From: Candidatus Moranbacteria bacterium UBA4824
GTDB lineage: Bacteria > Patescibacteriota > Minisyncoccia > Moranbacterales > UBA2206
Assembly (NCBI GenBank): GCA_002400405.1
Contig: DHFM01000046.1
Location: forward strand, 1-64,000
Length of the DNA: 64,000 bases
Reading direction: 5' to 3'
Below are positions 7,906 through 16,533 of the stretch, one piece after another. The notes beneath the pieces are model-generated. The model had not been told where the DNA came from. It saw only the letters and a program-made list of their open reading frames with translations, and did not search any database. Position 1 is the first letter of the stretch, and the number at the start of each line of letters is the position of its first letter. Both the position numbers and the translations under genes were made by a program.

Positions 7906-8862
7906 ATGACCACAAAAAAAACCATCAAAAGAAGAATTTTATCAATATTTATCGTACTTTTAGGTTTTTACGGTATTTTTTGTCTTTTTTTAAAAACTCC
8001 AAAAAGGGAACTTAGTGATAATTCTATAAAAAAAATAATCCTACACGATAATGGTTTATTTTTTGAATCATCAACCTCAACAAATTCAATTTCTGAGTTT
8101 TTGAAAGAAAAAAATATAAAAATAACTGAGCATGATCAAATCGTTCCAGAAATTAATGCGAAGATTTTTTCCGGTTCAAGAATTGAAATTCAAAGAGCGG
8201 CTAAAATAAAAATTGAAGTTGATGGAAAGGAAATTGAAACTTATGCACTCGGAAAAAATATCGGCGAAGCGTTGAAAGAAAATAATATTATTCTCACGCG
8301 ATTAGACAAAACCGAACCGCGCCTAAGCTATCCGGTAGAAAATAATTCTAAAATTATTATCACGCGAATAAACGTGGAAGAAAAAATTGAAAAAGAAAAT
8401 ATTGATTTCAAGACAATTGCCAAAACTGATTCCAAGCTTGGTTGGAGAGAAAAAAAAATTGAGCAAAAAGGCGAGAAGGGGATAATTGAAGTAAAATATA
8501 AAATCACTTACAATAATGGCAAAGAAATTTCTCGGGTGATACTAGAAAAAAATATCACCAAAGACCCTGTACCTCAAATTGAAACCCAGGGAACGTATAT
8601 GAAGCTAGGCAAAACCAATAAAGGACAAGGAACTTGGTATGCTTATAAAGGCGGAATGTTTGCCGCCTCGACTACCATTCCTAAGGGAAATTATGCTAAA
8701 GTAACAAATACTGCCAATGGCAAATCTATTGTAGTGCAAATCAATGATTATGGACCACAGGGGAAAGGGCGTATAATAGACCTAGATAAAGTGGCTTTCG
8801 CTAAAATTGCCTCCCTTGGCGCCGGCGTGATTGGAGTAAAAGTTGAAGAAGTACTAAATTAG
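7906..8862 (+). CDS. DUF348/G5/RlpA-like cell-wall protein
   Basis: The protein is probably secreted or membrane-anchored and acts on peptidoglycan. The 318 residues hold an N-terminal TM or signal anchor (about 12-30), two DUF348-like repeats (about 40-160), a G5-like segment (about 160-220), and a C-terminal double-psi beta-barrel of the RlpA type (about 230-318: GQGTWYAYKGG.., VQINDYGPQGKGRIIDLDKVAF). The same order occurs in resuscitation-promoting-factor-like proteins, where the last domain is a wall lytic enzyme. The conserved Asp of the barrel (INDYGP, IDLD) is present. Enzymatic activity is inferred, not shown. Confidence 0.85.
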   Translation: MTTKKTIKRRILSIFIVLLGFYGIFCLFLKTPKRELSDNSIKKIILHDNGLFFESSTSTNSISEFLKEKNIKITEHDQIVPEINAKIFSGSRIEIQRAAKIKIEVDGKEIETYALGKNIGEALKENNIILTRLDKTEPRLSYPVENNSKIIITRINVEEKIEKENIDFKTIAKTDSKLGWREKKIEQKGEKGIIEVKYKITYNNGKEISRVILEKNITKDPVPQIETQGTYMKLGKTNKGQGTWYAYKGGMFAASTTIPKGNYAKVTNTANGKSIVVQINDYGPQGKGRIIDLDKVAFAKIASLGAGVIGVKVEEVLN

Positions 8863-8863
8863 A

Positions 8864-8979
8864 ATTTTATAATTTTTAATTTTATAATTTTTAAATAATT
8901 TCTAATGTTTTAATGTTTAAAAATTAAGAAATTAAGATTTATTTATAAAATTAAAAATTTCAAAAATTAAAAATTATTT
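8864..8979. repeat. A+T-rich inverted repeat (family G), copy 2
   Basis: AATTTTATAATTTTTAATTT at the left is complementary to AAATTAAAAATTTC...AATTAAAAATT at the right. It fills the gap before rsmA. Confidence 0.7.
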
Positions 8980-8981
8980 TT

Positions 8982-9821
8982 ATGCCAACAAAATTAGGAC
9001 AAAATTTCTTACGCGACAATGAAGTGCTGGAAAAAATAATCGCTTCCGCTAACTTAAAATCGGATGATTTTGTAATTGAAATTGGACCAGGAGAAGGAGC
9101 GCTCACAGAAAAATTAATTAAGAATGTGGGGAAAGTTTTAGCCATTGAGGTTGATGAAATTTTGGCTAATAAATTAAACAACCAATACAGGGATAGTAAA
9201 AAAATAGACATAATAAATGCCGATATTTTAAAAATTAATTTACCAGAAATACTTAAAGTAGAGACGCAGCACTGCTGCGTCTCTACAGGAGATAAAATTA
9301 GTTACAAAGTCGTTGCTAATATTCCATACTATATTACTTCACCCATTATTCAACTTTTTTTGGAAACACAATTTCCGCCAACTGAAATGATTTTGATGGT
9401 ACAAAAAGAAGTGGCGGAGCGTATTTGCGCACCAAAAGGACAAATGAGTATCTTGGCTGTGAGCGTGCAATATTATGCCAAGCCGGAGTTATTGTTTTAT
9501 GTCGACAAAAAAAGTTTTTTTCCAGTGCCGGAAGTGGATAGCGCTGTGATAAAAATTACACCGTTGCCCTCTCCTGTCGCGAGTGCTCGACATCCTCTCC
9601 CCAAGGGAGAGGAGGAAAATAGAAAGGATTTTTTTAGGATTGTTAAAGCTGGGTTTTCTGCCAAAAGAAAAACACTGGTTAATAATTTGTCCAGCAGTCT
9701 CAAAATCGATAAGAAAGAAGTGGAAGAAAAATTGAAAAAAGTTGGGATAACCCCAAATCAACGAGCACAAGAATTAAGCGTGGATGATTGGAAGAAGCTA
9801 GCAAGTTTACTAAAATACTAA
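8982..9821 (+). CDS. rsmA: 16S rRNA (adenine-1518/1519-N6)-dimethyltransferase
   Basis: RsmA/KsgA dimethylates two adenines in the 3' hairpin of 16S rRNA late in 30S assembly, using S-adenosylmethionine. The 279 residues show the opening KLGQNFLRD, SAM motif VIEIGPGEGALTEKL (32-46), and the catalytic NIPYY (about 113-117). Two segments look foreign to the family. VETQHCCVSTG (near 93-103) is encoded by a perfect palindrome at 9258-9286. The segment SPVASARHPLPKGEEEN (near 198-215) is encoded by a hairpin element at 9568-9617. Both keep the frame. Confidence 0.95.
   Translation: MPTKLGQNFLRDNEVLEKIIASANLKSDDFVIEIGPGEGALTEKLIKNVGKVLAIEVDEILANKLNNQYRDSKKIDIINADILKINLPEILKVETQHCCVSTGDKISYKVVANIPYYITSPIIQLFLETQFPPTEMILMVQKEVAERICAPKGQMSILAVSVQYYAKPELLFYVDKKSFFPVPEVDSAVIKITPLPSPVASARHPLPKGEEENRKDFFRIVKAGFSAKRKTLVNNLSSSLKIDKKEVEEKLKKVGITPNQRAQELSVDDWKKLASLLKY
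9258..9286. repeat. Perfect palindrome inside rsmA
   Basis: GTAGAGACGCAGCA and TGCTGCGTCTCTAC are exact complements around a single C. It is 29 bp, sits inside the rsmA reading frame, and encodes residues absent from typical RsmA. The wording GTAGAGACGC..GCGTCTCTAC is a known kind of dispersed bacterial palindrome. Confidence 0.9.
9568..9617. repeat. Hairpin element inside rsmA (CCTCTCCC family)
   Basis: Contains hairpins TGTCG/CGACA and CCTCTCCC-CAA-GGGAGAGG, translated in frame in rsmA. A related element is in frame in the lamin-tail gene at 56354-56397. Confidence 0.8.
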
Positions 9822-9886
9822 TCTAGCGAAATTACTAATCCTTGCTTTTTTTATTCGTACTTTCGCTCAATTCGTACTTTCGTAAA
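9822..9886. repeat. Degenerate element C between rsmA and the UbiA gene
   Basis: Carries CTAATCTAGCGAAATTAC, TTCGTACTTTCGCTCAATTC and CGTACTTTCGTAAAT, a diverged relative of the 64-bp element at 4780. It separates two convergent genes. Confidence 0.6.
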
Positions 9887-11524
9887 TCAGAAGAATAAAA
9901 CCTTCACCATAATCACGCCATAAACAAAAATAATTCCCAAAACCGGCCAAAATAATAGGCGCGGTTTTATTTTTTCCGATACCATAACCAAAAAAGCTAA
10001 AACTCCACAAATAATCGCCCACCAAAAAAGTCGCAATTCATTCAAAAGAAAAACACTTAACATAAAAGAAATAAATAAGTTAATTGCCACGATTAACCGA
10101 GCCTTTTTTTCTCCAAAAATAACTGGTAGTGTCCAAATGTTGTCACTTTTGTCGCCAGCGATATCTTTGAAATCTTTAATTGGCAAACAAATCGTGCCGG
10201 AAATAAGCATCAGAAAAATAATTCGACTAGACAAAGTATATATTACTTGATTATCTGCCATTAAAATATAACCTAAAAATAAAATTATAAGCAGTGCCAA
10301 AGAACTCATGAATGTTCCTATTATTGGAAATTTTTTGAGACGAAATGGAGAGGCGGAATATACCCAAGCAATTATCTGATAAACGATAATTAGCACAGCA
10401 AAAGAAAATCCAATCGAAAGAGTGCCTATGATTGAAAGAATGAAAAAGACCAAACCCAAATGAGCATATTCTTCTCGCATAAAAATTTTTTTCTGTAATG
10501 GTCTTTCCGGATTAGAAACCGAGTCTATAGCGAAATCATTAAGATCATTGACCACAACAGATGCCAGCCAAGCCAGCCAAATACTAACAAGAAGCACCCC
10601 GATAGAAAGAAAAGAAAAGAAATCTAAATGAAAATTATCCCTATAATTTAAGGCTCCAATAGCTATCCCAACTAAAAAAAGTCCGCTATGATAAATTATT
10701 TGAGGAAAACGAGCATTTTTCCAAACAGCGATAAATTTCTCACGATCAATACACCAAAATAAGATAGAGAGTAAAAAAATTAACAAGAAAAAATAAAGAA
10801 AATTCAGTCGATAAGCTAAAGCTAGGGCATAATTAAGAGCCGAAAAGTCAATACTCATTATATGGCTTATTCCTCCAAAAAATTGGGCAATTTGGTAAGG
10901 TTGAGTTTGCAAAATATCATTCTGACCGGTTATAAAAGAAAAGATATAAAAGAACAATGAGGGAAAGGCTCCCATAAAAAATAATATGGAATAAACTACG
11001 ATGACTGAAAATATTGTTTTTATAAAACTGCGACTTTTTATCCAAACAATAGCGGTGGTTAGCAAAATAACAAAAATAAAAACTATCTTAGTGCCAAAAT
11101 AAACAATAGCACTCGGTAAATGGCCAAAAACAGTAACATATTGCCAAAATAAGTCCCGTGGAGTGCTAAAAAGATAAAAACTCCAATAAACCTCTCCGCC
11201 AGTCCTAATCATATCGATAATTGGCGGGAAAAGAGCAAATATTGAAGCAAAAACAAGTGCTCCGGATAGTTTTTTTGGATTAAGTTTCAAAATAACACTT
11301 AGAAAAAGCCATATTAGAAGAATTGTCAAAGAAAAAAAATAAAAATTATGCACATATTCTAAAACCGACTCATAAGGAGAAAGGGGCTTAGAAAAGGCTA
11401 TAAACTGTTCAATAAAACCTCTAATAAAAATAATGCCCAAAAAAGCCATTATCCAAGAAAGGAGACTGGCTTTTTTTTCAAATAATTCAACGAGACAATT
11501 TTCTATTTTTTTTATCTTGTTCAT
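9887..11524 (-). CDS. UbiA-family prenyltransferase with N-terminal membrane extension
   Basis: The C-terminal half (about 270-545) is a UbiA-superfamily integral membrane prenyltransferase. The two Asp-rich motifs are NDLNDFAID near 325-333 and DFKDIAGDKSDNIWTLPV near 445-462. Such enzymes attach polyprenyl chains to aromatic or lipid acceptors. The N-terminal half (about 1-270) adds some six further hydrophobic segments without a motif I recognise, so the protein is nearly twice the usual 290-300 residues. The acceptor cannot be read from the context: no quinone or archaeal-lipid genes are nearby. It stands alone between convergent and divergent neighbours. Confidence 0.8.
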   Translation of the reverse strand: MNKIKKIENCLVELFEKKASLLSWIMAFLGIIFIRGFIEQFIAFSKPLSPYESVLEYVHNFYFFSLTILLIWLFLSVILKLNPKKLSGALVFASIFALFPPIIDMIRTGGEVYWSFYLFSTPRDLFWQYVTVFGHLPSAIVYFGTKIVFIFVILLTTAIVWIKSRSFIKTIFSVIVVYSILFFMGAFPSLFFYIFSFITGQNDILQTQPYQIAQFFGGISHIMSIDFSALNYALALAYRLNFLYFFLLIFLLSILFWCIDREKFIAVWKNARFPQIIYHSGLFLVGIAIGALNYRDNFHLDFFSFLSIGVLLVSIWLAWLASVVVNDLNDFAIDSVSNPERPLQKKIFMREEYAHLGLVFFILSIIGTLSIGFSFAVLIIVYQIIAWVYSASPFRLKKFPIIGTFMSSLALLIILFLGYILMADNQVIYTLSSRIIFLMLISGTICLPIKDFKDIAGDKSDNIWTLPVIFGEKKARLIVAINLFISFMLSVFLLNELRLFWWAIICGVLAFLVMVSEKIKPRLLFWPVLGIIFVYGVIMVKVLFF

Positions 11525-11574
11525 AGTCTAATATCAACCTTATTTCAATTTAGCAAATAATGCCCAAAAAGTAC

Positions 11575-11686
11575 ATCCCCCACCACTTTTGGTTTTATTT
11601 ATTTTAATTAGACTCATAGAGTCAGCCAAAAAATTTAAAAGTATACTTTTACACAAAAAACTCACAAATCAAAAGTGGTGGGGGAT
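11575..11686. repeat. MITE-like element A, copy 1 (112 bp)
   Basis: Perfect 16-bp terminal inverted repeats ATCCCCCACCACTTTT / AAAAGTGGTGGGGGAT enclose an A+T-rich core with a small GACTC/GAGTC hairpin. The same ends bound 57853-57978. No transposase is encoded. Confidence 0.88.
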
Positions 11687-11731
11687 AAACTTATCCACAA
11701 CTTGACAATTGTTTTATATTTTCATTTTCTG

Positions 11732-11740
11732 TGGTATAAT
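11732..11740 (+). promoter_or_regulatory. Extended -10 promoter of the secretion operon
   Basis: TGGTATAAT (TGnTATAAT) lies 12 bp before the ATG at 11753, so the message would have a leader of only a few bases. It probably drives at least the first gene of the 11.7-27.9 kb operon. Confidence 0.6.
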
Positions 11741-11752
11741 TTATTTGCAATT

Positions 11753-12784
11753 ATGAAACTAAAAAACATCAACGCGACTCTACTTATATTAGTGGGCTTA
11801 TTATGTTTAAGCTTAGCTTTTTTTGTGAACGCCACTGAAAACTCCAATGGTACAAAAAACATTTTTCTTGACTCTGATCAAGATGGACTCACTGACGCGG
11901 AAGAAAAAACCTATGGCACTAATCCACAAAAAGCCGACACAGACGGTGATGGATACACGGATGGAGCCGAAGTTAAAGCTGGTTATGACCCGCTAAAAAA
12001 AGCCCCCGGTGATAAACTTTCCACTTCTCAAACAGCTAGCGTTAAAGGTGAAAGTGTTTCTGAAAAACAAGTTGTAAGCGAAGAAAAACCCAATCTAACT
12101 CAAGAAACAGCGCAAAAAATATCCACCCTCACAAATGAATCTGCTATCCAAAATCAAGAAATTGGCACAGAAGAAATTCAAACACTTCTCGATTCTATTA
12201 TGAACGGCGAAGATTTCAAAAATGAACTACCAGAAATTTCTCCAGATGAGATAAAAATTTTGAAACAAAATTATAGCAGTCTAAGCAAAGAAAAAGCCCA
12301 AGAAAAAATGAAAGAAGACGCCGTTAACTATTCTGTGGCCATTCTCTATATTTTTGCCAGCAATTCTCCAGAACCACTCACATCTTCTACTGATGCGATT
12401 TCAATTCTAAATAAAACCGTTCAAAAAATTATAACTTCTTTTGCCTCTGGCAATCCGGATGTTCTTAATGATTTAAGCATAAGTGGCGAAAAAATTTATG
12501 AACAATTAAAGGAAGTAAAGGTACCGGAAGATATGGTTGATACCCAAATAAAAGCTTTGCAATATGCCTCTTATGCTCAAGATTTGAAAAATTTAATCAA
12601 GCTTGATCCGACTGATCCACTGGCTAATTTGTCCAACTATTCCAAAATTTCAACTTTCGTAGGCAGTCTAAATGAATTTTATGATGAAATAAAAAGTAAG
12701 TTGGAAAGTTATGGTGTCGATTATGGCGAAGTGCAAGATAAATTGGAAGACAAAGGAATTTCCGGAGATATTTTCGGAAGCTAA
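11753..12784 (+). CDS. Secreted thrombospondin type 3 repeat protein
   Basis: The start at 11753 is chosen because it opens a clear signal peptide (MKLKNINATLLILVGLLCL..FFVNA) and lies just after TGGTATAAT. An upstream in-frame start at 11675 lies inside a repeat. The mature protein begins with Ca-binding TSP3-type repeats, DSDQDGLTDAEEKTYGT and DTDGDGYTDGAE (about 40-75). A Ser/Lys/Glu-rich linker and a helical C-terminal part (about 135-343) follow, with no motif I recognise. It heads the secretion-like operon, so a surface or channel-associated role is likely but unproven. Confidence 0.8.
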   Translation: MKLKNINATLLILVGLLCLSLAFFVNATENSNGTKNIFLDSDQDGLTDAEEKTYGTNPQKADTDGDGYTDGAEVKAGYDPLKKAPGDKLSTSQTASVKGESVSEKQVVSEEKPNLTQETAQKISTLTNESAIQNQEIGTEEIQTLLDSIMNGEDFKNELPEISPDEIKILKQNYSSLSKEKAQEKMKEDAVNYSVAILYIFASNSPEPLTSSTDAISILNKTVQKIITSFASGNPDVLNDLSISGEKIYEQLKEVKVPEDMVDTQIKALQYASYAQDLKNLIKLDPTDPLANLSNYSKISTFVGSLNEFYDEIKSKLESYGVDYGEVQDKLEDKGISGDIFGS

Positions 12785-12836
12785 GGTATGGCTACAAAAT
12801 TACAAATTTTTACAAAAATACAAAAGTACAAAAAAT

Positions 12837-13850
12837 ATGTTGTTTCGTTTTAGAAATAAACTCTCAAAAATAATATTCACCTTTCTAATATTGGGATTTT
12901 TTTGCTTTTCCGGCGCACCAAAATCTCAAGCAGCTTTTTGGCCAGCAGTTGACCCCGGAATTACCTCCGGTTTGCAAAAAATATTAGATATGGTTAATGG
13001 TCTTATCGTTGGCACCCTAAAACAGCAAGCTGTGCGAATGCTCAGTATGCAAGTTGATATGTTAGCGGGGAATGGTTCCGGAGGTGAAGCATCTTTTATT
13101 GTCCATTGGGAAACTTATTTAAAAGATGAACCACAAAATGCCACCAACATCTATATGAATGACTACCTCAGTCAAATGACTCTGGGAAGAAACACCTCTT
13201 CACTCTATTCTGCCGAAGGTTTTTCTGGTGGCGCTGGCGGTAGTTATGCGTCACAACTAGGACAACTTAATCAAGTCCTAGCTAATGCAAAAAATCCCAA
13301 TTCAGTTCCTAAATTGACCTATGAAGGCGAACCCTCACAAATGCTTCAAAGTGGCAATTTCAAAAATATGGAACTCTATCTTTCCGGCGTAAATAATCCT
13401 TGGAGCTTCAAAATTGCGGTTAAAAGTGAACAACAAAAAATATACAAAGAAAAACAAAACGAAGCTATGGTAAAAGCTATGGCCTACCAAGGTTTTCGCG
13501 GAACTTTAAGCGATGCCAATGGCTCCATTTCCAATCCCGGAAGTTTAGTCAAGTCGGCTTTGGAAAATGCTCAAGATATGCCTAACAGAATCCTGCAAAG
13601 TGCTTCCACCATTCCCGAAGTAGCCACCGCTCTCGTCACTCAGATGATCAATCAAACCATCACCCAAGGTTTTGTGAGCGTTCGCAATAAAACCGCCAAA
13701 TCCACCGCCAATGTCACCAAATATACCAATGCTACTAATCAAGCTATGAATCAATACGGTCCGGCTGTGAGATTTGGAGCAAATACTGCTCAAGACATTC
13801 AAAATAAACAAGCTCAAAAAGCCCAAGATGACGCAGTGGCGAATCAATAG
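12837..13850 (+). CDS. Secreted protein of the T4SS-like operon, function unknown
   Basis: The start at 12837 is preferred because it gives a signal peptide (MLFRFRNKLSKIIFTFLILG..SQA). A longer frame from 12711 would overlap the upstream gene by 74 bases. The mature protein is 337 residues before processing, helical, rich in Gln, Asn and Ala, with no further TM segment. Position before the VirB6/TrbL-like gene suggests a VirB5/TrbJ-like periplasmic or surface partner. That is inferred from context only; I see no diagnostic motif. Confidence 0.7.
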   Translation: MLFRFRNKLSKIIFTFLILGFFCFSGAPKSQAAFWPAVDPGITSGLQKILDMVNGLIVGTLKQQAVRMLSMQVDMLAGNGSGGEASFIVHWETYLKDEPQNATNIYMNDYLSQMTLGRNTSSLYSAEGFSGGAGGSYASQLGQLNQVLANAKNPNSVPKLTYEGEPSQMLQSGNFKNMELYLSGVNNPWSFKIAVKSEQQKIYKEKQNEAMVKAMAYQGFRGTLSDANGSISNPGSLVKSALENAQDMPNRILQSASTIPEVATALVTQMINQTITQGFVSVRNKTAKSTANVTKYTNATNQAMNQYGPAVRFGANTAQDIQNKQAQKAQDDAVANQ

Positions 13851-13857
13851 AATCAAA

Positions 13858-13916
13858 TAATTTTCAAGTTTCAATTCTCAATTTTCAGTGAATTTTCAAA
13901 AATAAAATTTTCAAAA
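13858..13916. repeat. Repeat H (ttttcaagtttcaatt), copy 1
   Basis: TTTTCAAGTTTCAATTCTCA and following AATTTTC repeats fill the gap before the four-helix-bundle gene. Relatives are at 14295-14405 and 25101-25236. Confidence 0.65.
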
Positions 13917-13918
13917 AA

Positions 13919-14293
13919 ATGCCTGATAATAAAAATAAAACATATGATTTAGAAGAAAGAACGGCACTGTTTTCGGAAGAAGTAATAAAACAAATAAAAA
14001 CAATTCCAATTACTCCAATTAATAAATCCATATTATCCCAAATAGTCAGATCAGCAACATCAGTCGGAGCAAATTATTGTGAAGCCAACAATGCCAGCTC
14101 TAAAAGTGATTTTAGAAATAAAATATATATTTGCAAAAAAGAAATTAATGAAACAAAATATTGGCTAAGAATTCTGTCCAACACTAATCCTGAATTTAAA
14201 GAAAAAGCCAGAGAACTCTGGCAAGAAGCGCAAGAATTAAATTTGATTTTTCAGTCAATAGTAAATACGCTAAATGGGAAGAAGAAGAGCTAG
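13919..14293 (+). CDS. Four-helix bundle protein (23S rRNA IVS-protein family)
   Basis: The family (TIGR02436/S23) was first found in intervening sequences of 23S rRNA genes, and its function is unknown. The 124 residues show the hallmark pattern: a first helix TALFSEEVIKQIK, then ILSQIVRSATSVGANYCEA (about 41-59), KSDFRNKIYICKKEINETKYWLRIL (about 63-87), and a last helix from about 97. It lies inside the secretion operon, between the putative VirB5-like and VirB6-like genes. Copies of repeat H flank it on both sides, which suggests it was inserted as a unit. Confidence 0.88.
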   Translation: MPDNKNKTYDLEERTALFSEEVIKQIKTIPITPINKSILSQIVRSATSVGANYCEANNASSKSDFRNKIYICKKEINETKYWLRILSNTNPEFKEKARELWQEAQELNLIFQSIVNTLNGKKKS

Positions 14294-14294
14294 T

Positions 14295-14405
14295 TTGCAA
14301 TTTTCAAGTTTCAATTTTCAATTACCAATGTTTCTAGTTTGAAAATTTATTTATTGAAAATTCATTGAAAATTGAAACTTGTGAATTGAAAATTTTTTAT
14401 AATAC
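14295..14405. repeat. Repeat H, copy 2 (inverted repeat)
   Basis: CAATTTTCAAGTTTCAATTT on the left is answered by AAATTGAAACTTGTGAATTG on the right, so the copy is itself a long imperfect palindrome. It separates the four-helix-bundle gene from the VirB6-like gene. Confidence 0.7.
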
Positions 14406-14407
14406 AC

Positions 14408-16528
14408 ATGCCCCAACAAACACAAAAAAAAACAAATCCCCGCAAAATTTTCCTAACTATCATTTTCATCTTAGTGATTGGTTTTGGTTTTGGGTTTGGG
14501 AAAGGAACTGAAGCACTGGCTGAAAATCTTGGAAGTCCGATACAAGATATCAACACTCTTAAAGAGGCAACTGGTGATGGTAATGCCGATTCCTGTGATT
14601 TTTTGTTTCATCCTATAGATTGCACTCTACTTGCTCTTTTAGATCTTTTTGTAAAGCTAACAACCTTAGCCAGCACTCTTTTCAAATGGATAATGGGACC
14701 TAATAATATTTCTTCTATTCTTAGTAGTAAAGCCATCTATGAAGGCTGGGCTTTGGTACGCGACGCTCTCAATGTTTCATTTATTATGTTTTTGCTTTTT
14801 TCCGCGTTTGCTACTGTTTTTCAAATTGACAAATATAGCTACAAAAAAACTCTTCTCACTATCGTCATTATGGCCTTGCTGGTCAATTTTAGTTTTCCTA
14901 TTTCTCGTTTCATTATTGATGTTTCCAATATGATGATGTATTATTTTGCCGATACTCTAAGTATTGGCTCTGACAAAAAAGACATCATTGTTGGTTTTGC
15001 CGATATCGCCGATTTACCAAACATACTGCATCCAAAAGTAGGCAATGACACAACCAGTCTTTTGGCAGCGGTCGTTTTTGCTTTTATCTTTATGATAACT
15101 ATGCTCACTATTTCCGTTCTTTTTGTGATTCGTACTCTCGCCTTGGCAGTTTTGATTATTTTTTCTTCCTTGGCTTTTGTCGGCACGGCTGTTCCACCCC
15201 TAGCCAAACATTCCGGCGATTGGTGGAAAAAACTTTTCGACTATTCTTTTTTTGGTCCGATTATGCTTTTTATGATGTATATCGCCTCTTCTCTTATGAA
15301 TGAAATTCAAAAAGATGGACTTATAAATATGACAGAATTATCTATTCAAAATACCAAATCGGGAGCTTATGTTGCTTCGCTGGCCTTTTTCTTTCTTCCA
15401 ATTATTATCCTTTGGATCGGTCTCGGCATTGCTAAAGAAATGAGTGGCTCCGCCGGAAGCGCCATCGTCGGCAAAGCACAAGGGTTTATGAAAGGGGCAG
15501 GGAAGTGGACGGCGAGTCCAATTACTAGTGCATATAAGGCTGGAAAATTTGGTGCTGGCGCATTGGTTAAAAAAATTGATCGTGATCACATCGGCGTTAG
15601 AGGATTTATCAAGGCTTGGAAAGATAGGTCAAGTGAAATCGATACAGATAAAGTTGCTACTCAAGCAGCTAAATCAAGAGATCGCATTAGTAATTTTCCT
15701 TTATTTTTCGATAAAGACAAAAGAGATCCTAATTATTATCGTGATGTTGATGATGCAAATAAAATCGCAAAATACAAAAAAGAACAAGATCTTTATTCCA
15801 CAACTGATGTTGATTTGGTTGAAGGTATAAGAAAATTATCTGGGAAAAAAGATACCGAATCTGGACAAAGAATGCAGGCATTTTTTCAGACTTTGGCTGG
15901 AAACAAGGATCTTAATGAATTTGGAAAACTAAAATATGGTTATTTCGATCCAAATTTAACGAAAAACGATATCGCTAACACACTCAGAGAAAGTTTAAAT
16001 GAAGAAGATGTTGTATCGGCAATGCATGACCTTGAAGATATTAATATTATGAATGGTGTTTATTCTATGTATGGATTAACAACAATCGATAAAGAAACAG
16101 GAAAAAGAAGATTGACTAAGAGTAGCACGGAACAGGAAGAAGCTGTTATGGGAAAACTTAAAAATATTGACTATCAGAAGTTTATGATAAATTTCCACCC
16201 AGATTCAGTTATAACTGAAGCTAAGGATGGCAGTCCAACTGGTATTAGTAATATCGGAAAATCTATTTTAGAATATGTAGAATCAAGAGATGCTGAATTT
16301 GTATCTAGACTTCGAGGTGATGCTAGAGATAAGATAAAAGAAGCCATCAGAATACACGATGAAAAAGCTGAGCCTGCAGATAAAATATCCACAAAAAATC
16401 CTGTGCTTATGTTTGAATTAAGCGGAGGGAAAAAAGGACAAGAGGCTAGAAAAGCAGCTATTTTAGCTAGAGAAGAAGTAAAACAAAAAGAAACTGAGCC
16501 TGTAGTTAAGATCAATAGCAAAAAATAA
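14408..16528 (+). CDS. VirB6/TrbL-like polytopic membrane protein
   Basis: Likely the inner-membrane channel component of a type IV secretion-like machine. Of 706 residues, about 1-35 form a signal-like hydrophobic start. Strong TM helices are near 75-100, 112-135, 150-175, 210-260, 280-300 and 315-340. Residues about 350-706 are hydrophilic, charged and probably cytoplasmic. The order next to PrgI and VirB4 matches the VirB6/TrbL slot. There is no catalytic motif. Assignment rests on topology and neighbourhood. Confidence 0.72.
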   Translation: MPQQTQKKTNPRKIFLTIIFILVIGFGFGFGKGTEALAENLGSPIQDINTLKEATGDGNADSCDFLFHPIDCTLLALLDLFVKLTTLASTLFKWIMGPNNISSILSSKAIYEGWALVRDALNVSFIMFLLFSAFATVFQIDKYSYKKTLLTIVIMALLVNFSFPISRFIIDVSNMMMYYFADTLSIGSDKKDIIVGFADIADLPNILHPKVGNDTTSLLAAVVFAFIFMITMLTISVLFVIRTLALAVLIIFSSLAFVGTAVPPLAKHSGDWWKKLFDYSFFGPIMLFMMYIASSLMNEIQKDGLINMTELSIQNTKSGAYVASLAFFFLPIIILWIGLGIAKEMSGSAGSAIVGKAQGFMKGAGKWTASPITSAYKAGKFGAGALVKKIDRDHIGVRGFIKAWKDRSSEIDTDKVATQAAKSRDRISNFPLFFDKDKRDPNYYRDVDDANKIAKYKKEQDLYSTTDVDLVEGIRKLSGKKDTESGQRMQAFFQTLAGNKDLNEFGKLKYGYFDPNLTKNDIANTLRESLNEEDVVSAMHDLEDINIMNGVYSMYGLTTIDKETGKRRLTKSSTEQEEAVMGKLKNIDYQKFMINFHPDSVITEAKDGSPTGISNIGKSILEYVESRDAEFVSRLRGDARDKIKEAIRIHDEKAEPADKISTKNPVLMFELSGGKKGQEARKAAILAREEVKQKETEPVVKINSKK

Positions 16529-16533
16529 AATTT

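Noticed and set aside
11675..11752. Upstream start for the TSP3 protein gene
   Set aside because: These codons lie in the right end of repeat element A and give no signal peptide at the N-terminus. The ATG at 11753 does, and it follows a good -10 box.
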